DNA from: Nonomuraea aurantiaca
GTDB lineage: Bacteria; Actinomycetota; Actinomycetes; Streptosporangiales; Streptosporangiaceae
Assembly (NCBI RefSeq): GCF_020215705.1
Contig: NZ_JAIWNB010000016.1
Location: 124,001-188,000, forward strand
Direction: 5' to 3'
DNA: 64,000 nucleotides
The notes below the pieces were generated by a model that was not told the origin of the DNA, searched no databases, and saw only the letters and a list, made by a program, of their open reading frames with translations. A program made the position numbers and the translations under genes. Positions 63,839 to 64,000 of the stretch are shown one piece after another. The number at the start of each line of letters is the position of its first letter. Position 1 is the first letter of the stretch.

Positions 63839-64000
63839 CTAGCCGCTTGTCTTGCCGAGCAGTTCCTGGGCCCGGGTCGCGTGTTCGGATTCGACGAGGA
63901 CGTCGTACTTGTCGGCTACCAGCCCGCTCTCCGAGACGAAGTCCCGGCGGCCGCCGTGTACCGAGTGCGAGATCAGGCCGTAGATCGCTCCGGCGACCAG
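63839..64000 (-). CDS. Stress-protein C-terminus (general stress protein / DUF1269-like), cut by right edge
   Basis: The last 53 codons of a gene entering from the right end with TAG at 63839-63841. The visible sequence has a hydrophobic VAGAIYGLISHS segment, then GGRRDFVSESGLVADKYDVL and a helical tail EHATRAQELL. This resembles the C-termini of small actinobacterial general stress proteins with a glycine-rich membrane hairpin. It lies 12 bases upstream of dnaK and is probably the same operon. Confidence 0.5.
   Translation of the reverse strand: MVAGAIYGLISHSVHGGRRDFVSESGLVADKYDVLVESEHATRAQELLGKTSG

Overview
The window is about 64 kb of very GC-rich chromosomal DNA from an actinobacterium. 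Codons overwhelmingly end in G or C, GTG and TTG starts are common, and many genes overlap by ATGA. Family content (DUF4132/MoxR cluster, Pls-type synthetase, DUF4916, DUF4142, P450s, NlpC/P60 hydrolase, many secreted glycosidases) fits a soil, mycelial, Streptosporangiales- or Streptomyces-like organism. The exact genus is inference. I see no tRNA, rRNA, CRISPR array, transposase or phage gene.

Layout. (a) 1-6797, minus: MoxR-type AAA+ ATPase (cut by the left edge), a 1635-aa giant protein and a DUF4132-like protein, resembling the yehI/yehL neighbourhood. (b) 7.1-9.9 kb, plus: a tiny secreted cysteine-containing protein, a secreted beta-helix protein and an NAD-dependent epimerase. (c) 9.9-18.3 kb: an aldarate (glucarate/galactarate) uptake and catabolism locus, with a six-gene minus operon (kdgD, gudD, tctC, tctB, tctA, uspA) and a plus operon (IclR regulator, talarate/galactarate dehydratase, GntR regulator). 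(d) 18.4-30.2 kb: DUF1622 protein, multidomain GH29 fucosidase, CASTOR/POLLUX-like channel, Otr(A)-type ribosomal protection protein, P450, APH-like kinase and a KhtTU-type K+/H+ antiporter. (e) 30.4-35.7 kb: a Pls-type single-module NRPS translationally coupled to an M1 aminopeptidase, predicted to make and degrade an isopeptide-linked cationic homopolymer, probably of lysine or a relative. (f) 35.7-49.8 kb: broken MFS transporter, aromatic amino acid hydroxylase, DUF4916 Nudix-like protein, DUF4142 lipoprotein, MarR regulator, nitroreductase with acyl-CoA synthetase, PA14 glycosidase, Ser/Thr kinase, orphan ABC-type permease, I36 inhibitor, NlpC/P60 hydrolase and flavin amine oxidase.

(g) 49.9-56.4 kb is the most interesting part. 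A tightly overlapping minus operon encodes a P450 without the usual oxygen-activating I-helix residues, a close homologue of animal cyclooxygenase (prostaglandin H synthase), a GxSxG lipase-like protein with a second domain, and a small helical protein. A fatty-acid desaturase is transcribed divergently. Together they look like a complete bacterial oxylipin pathway: desaturation, release, dioxygenation, then hydroperoxide rearrangement. (h) 56.6-64 kb: polyphosphate kinase 2 converging on a stress operon (stress protein fragment, dnaK, grpE, CbpA-type dnaJ, cbpM-like gene, clpB).

Regulatory structure seen by eye includes strong dyads before the flavin oxidase (48227-48266) and the P450 (26160-26186), paired GntR-like boxes (16487-16520), three strong terminator hairpins, and several short tandem duplications that sit on or next to stop codons.
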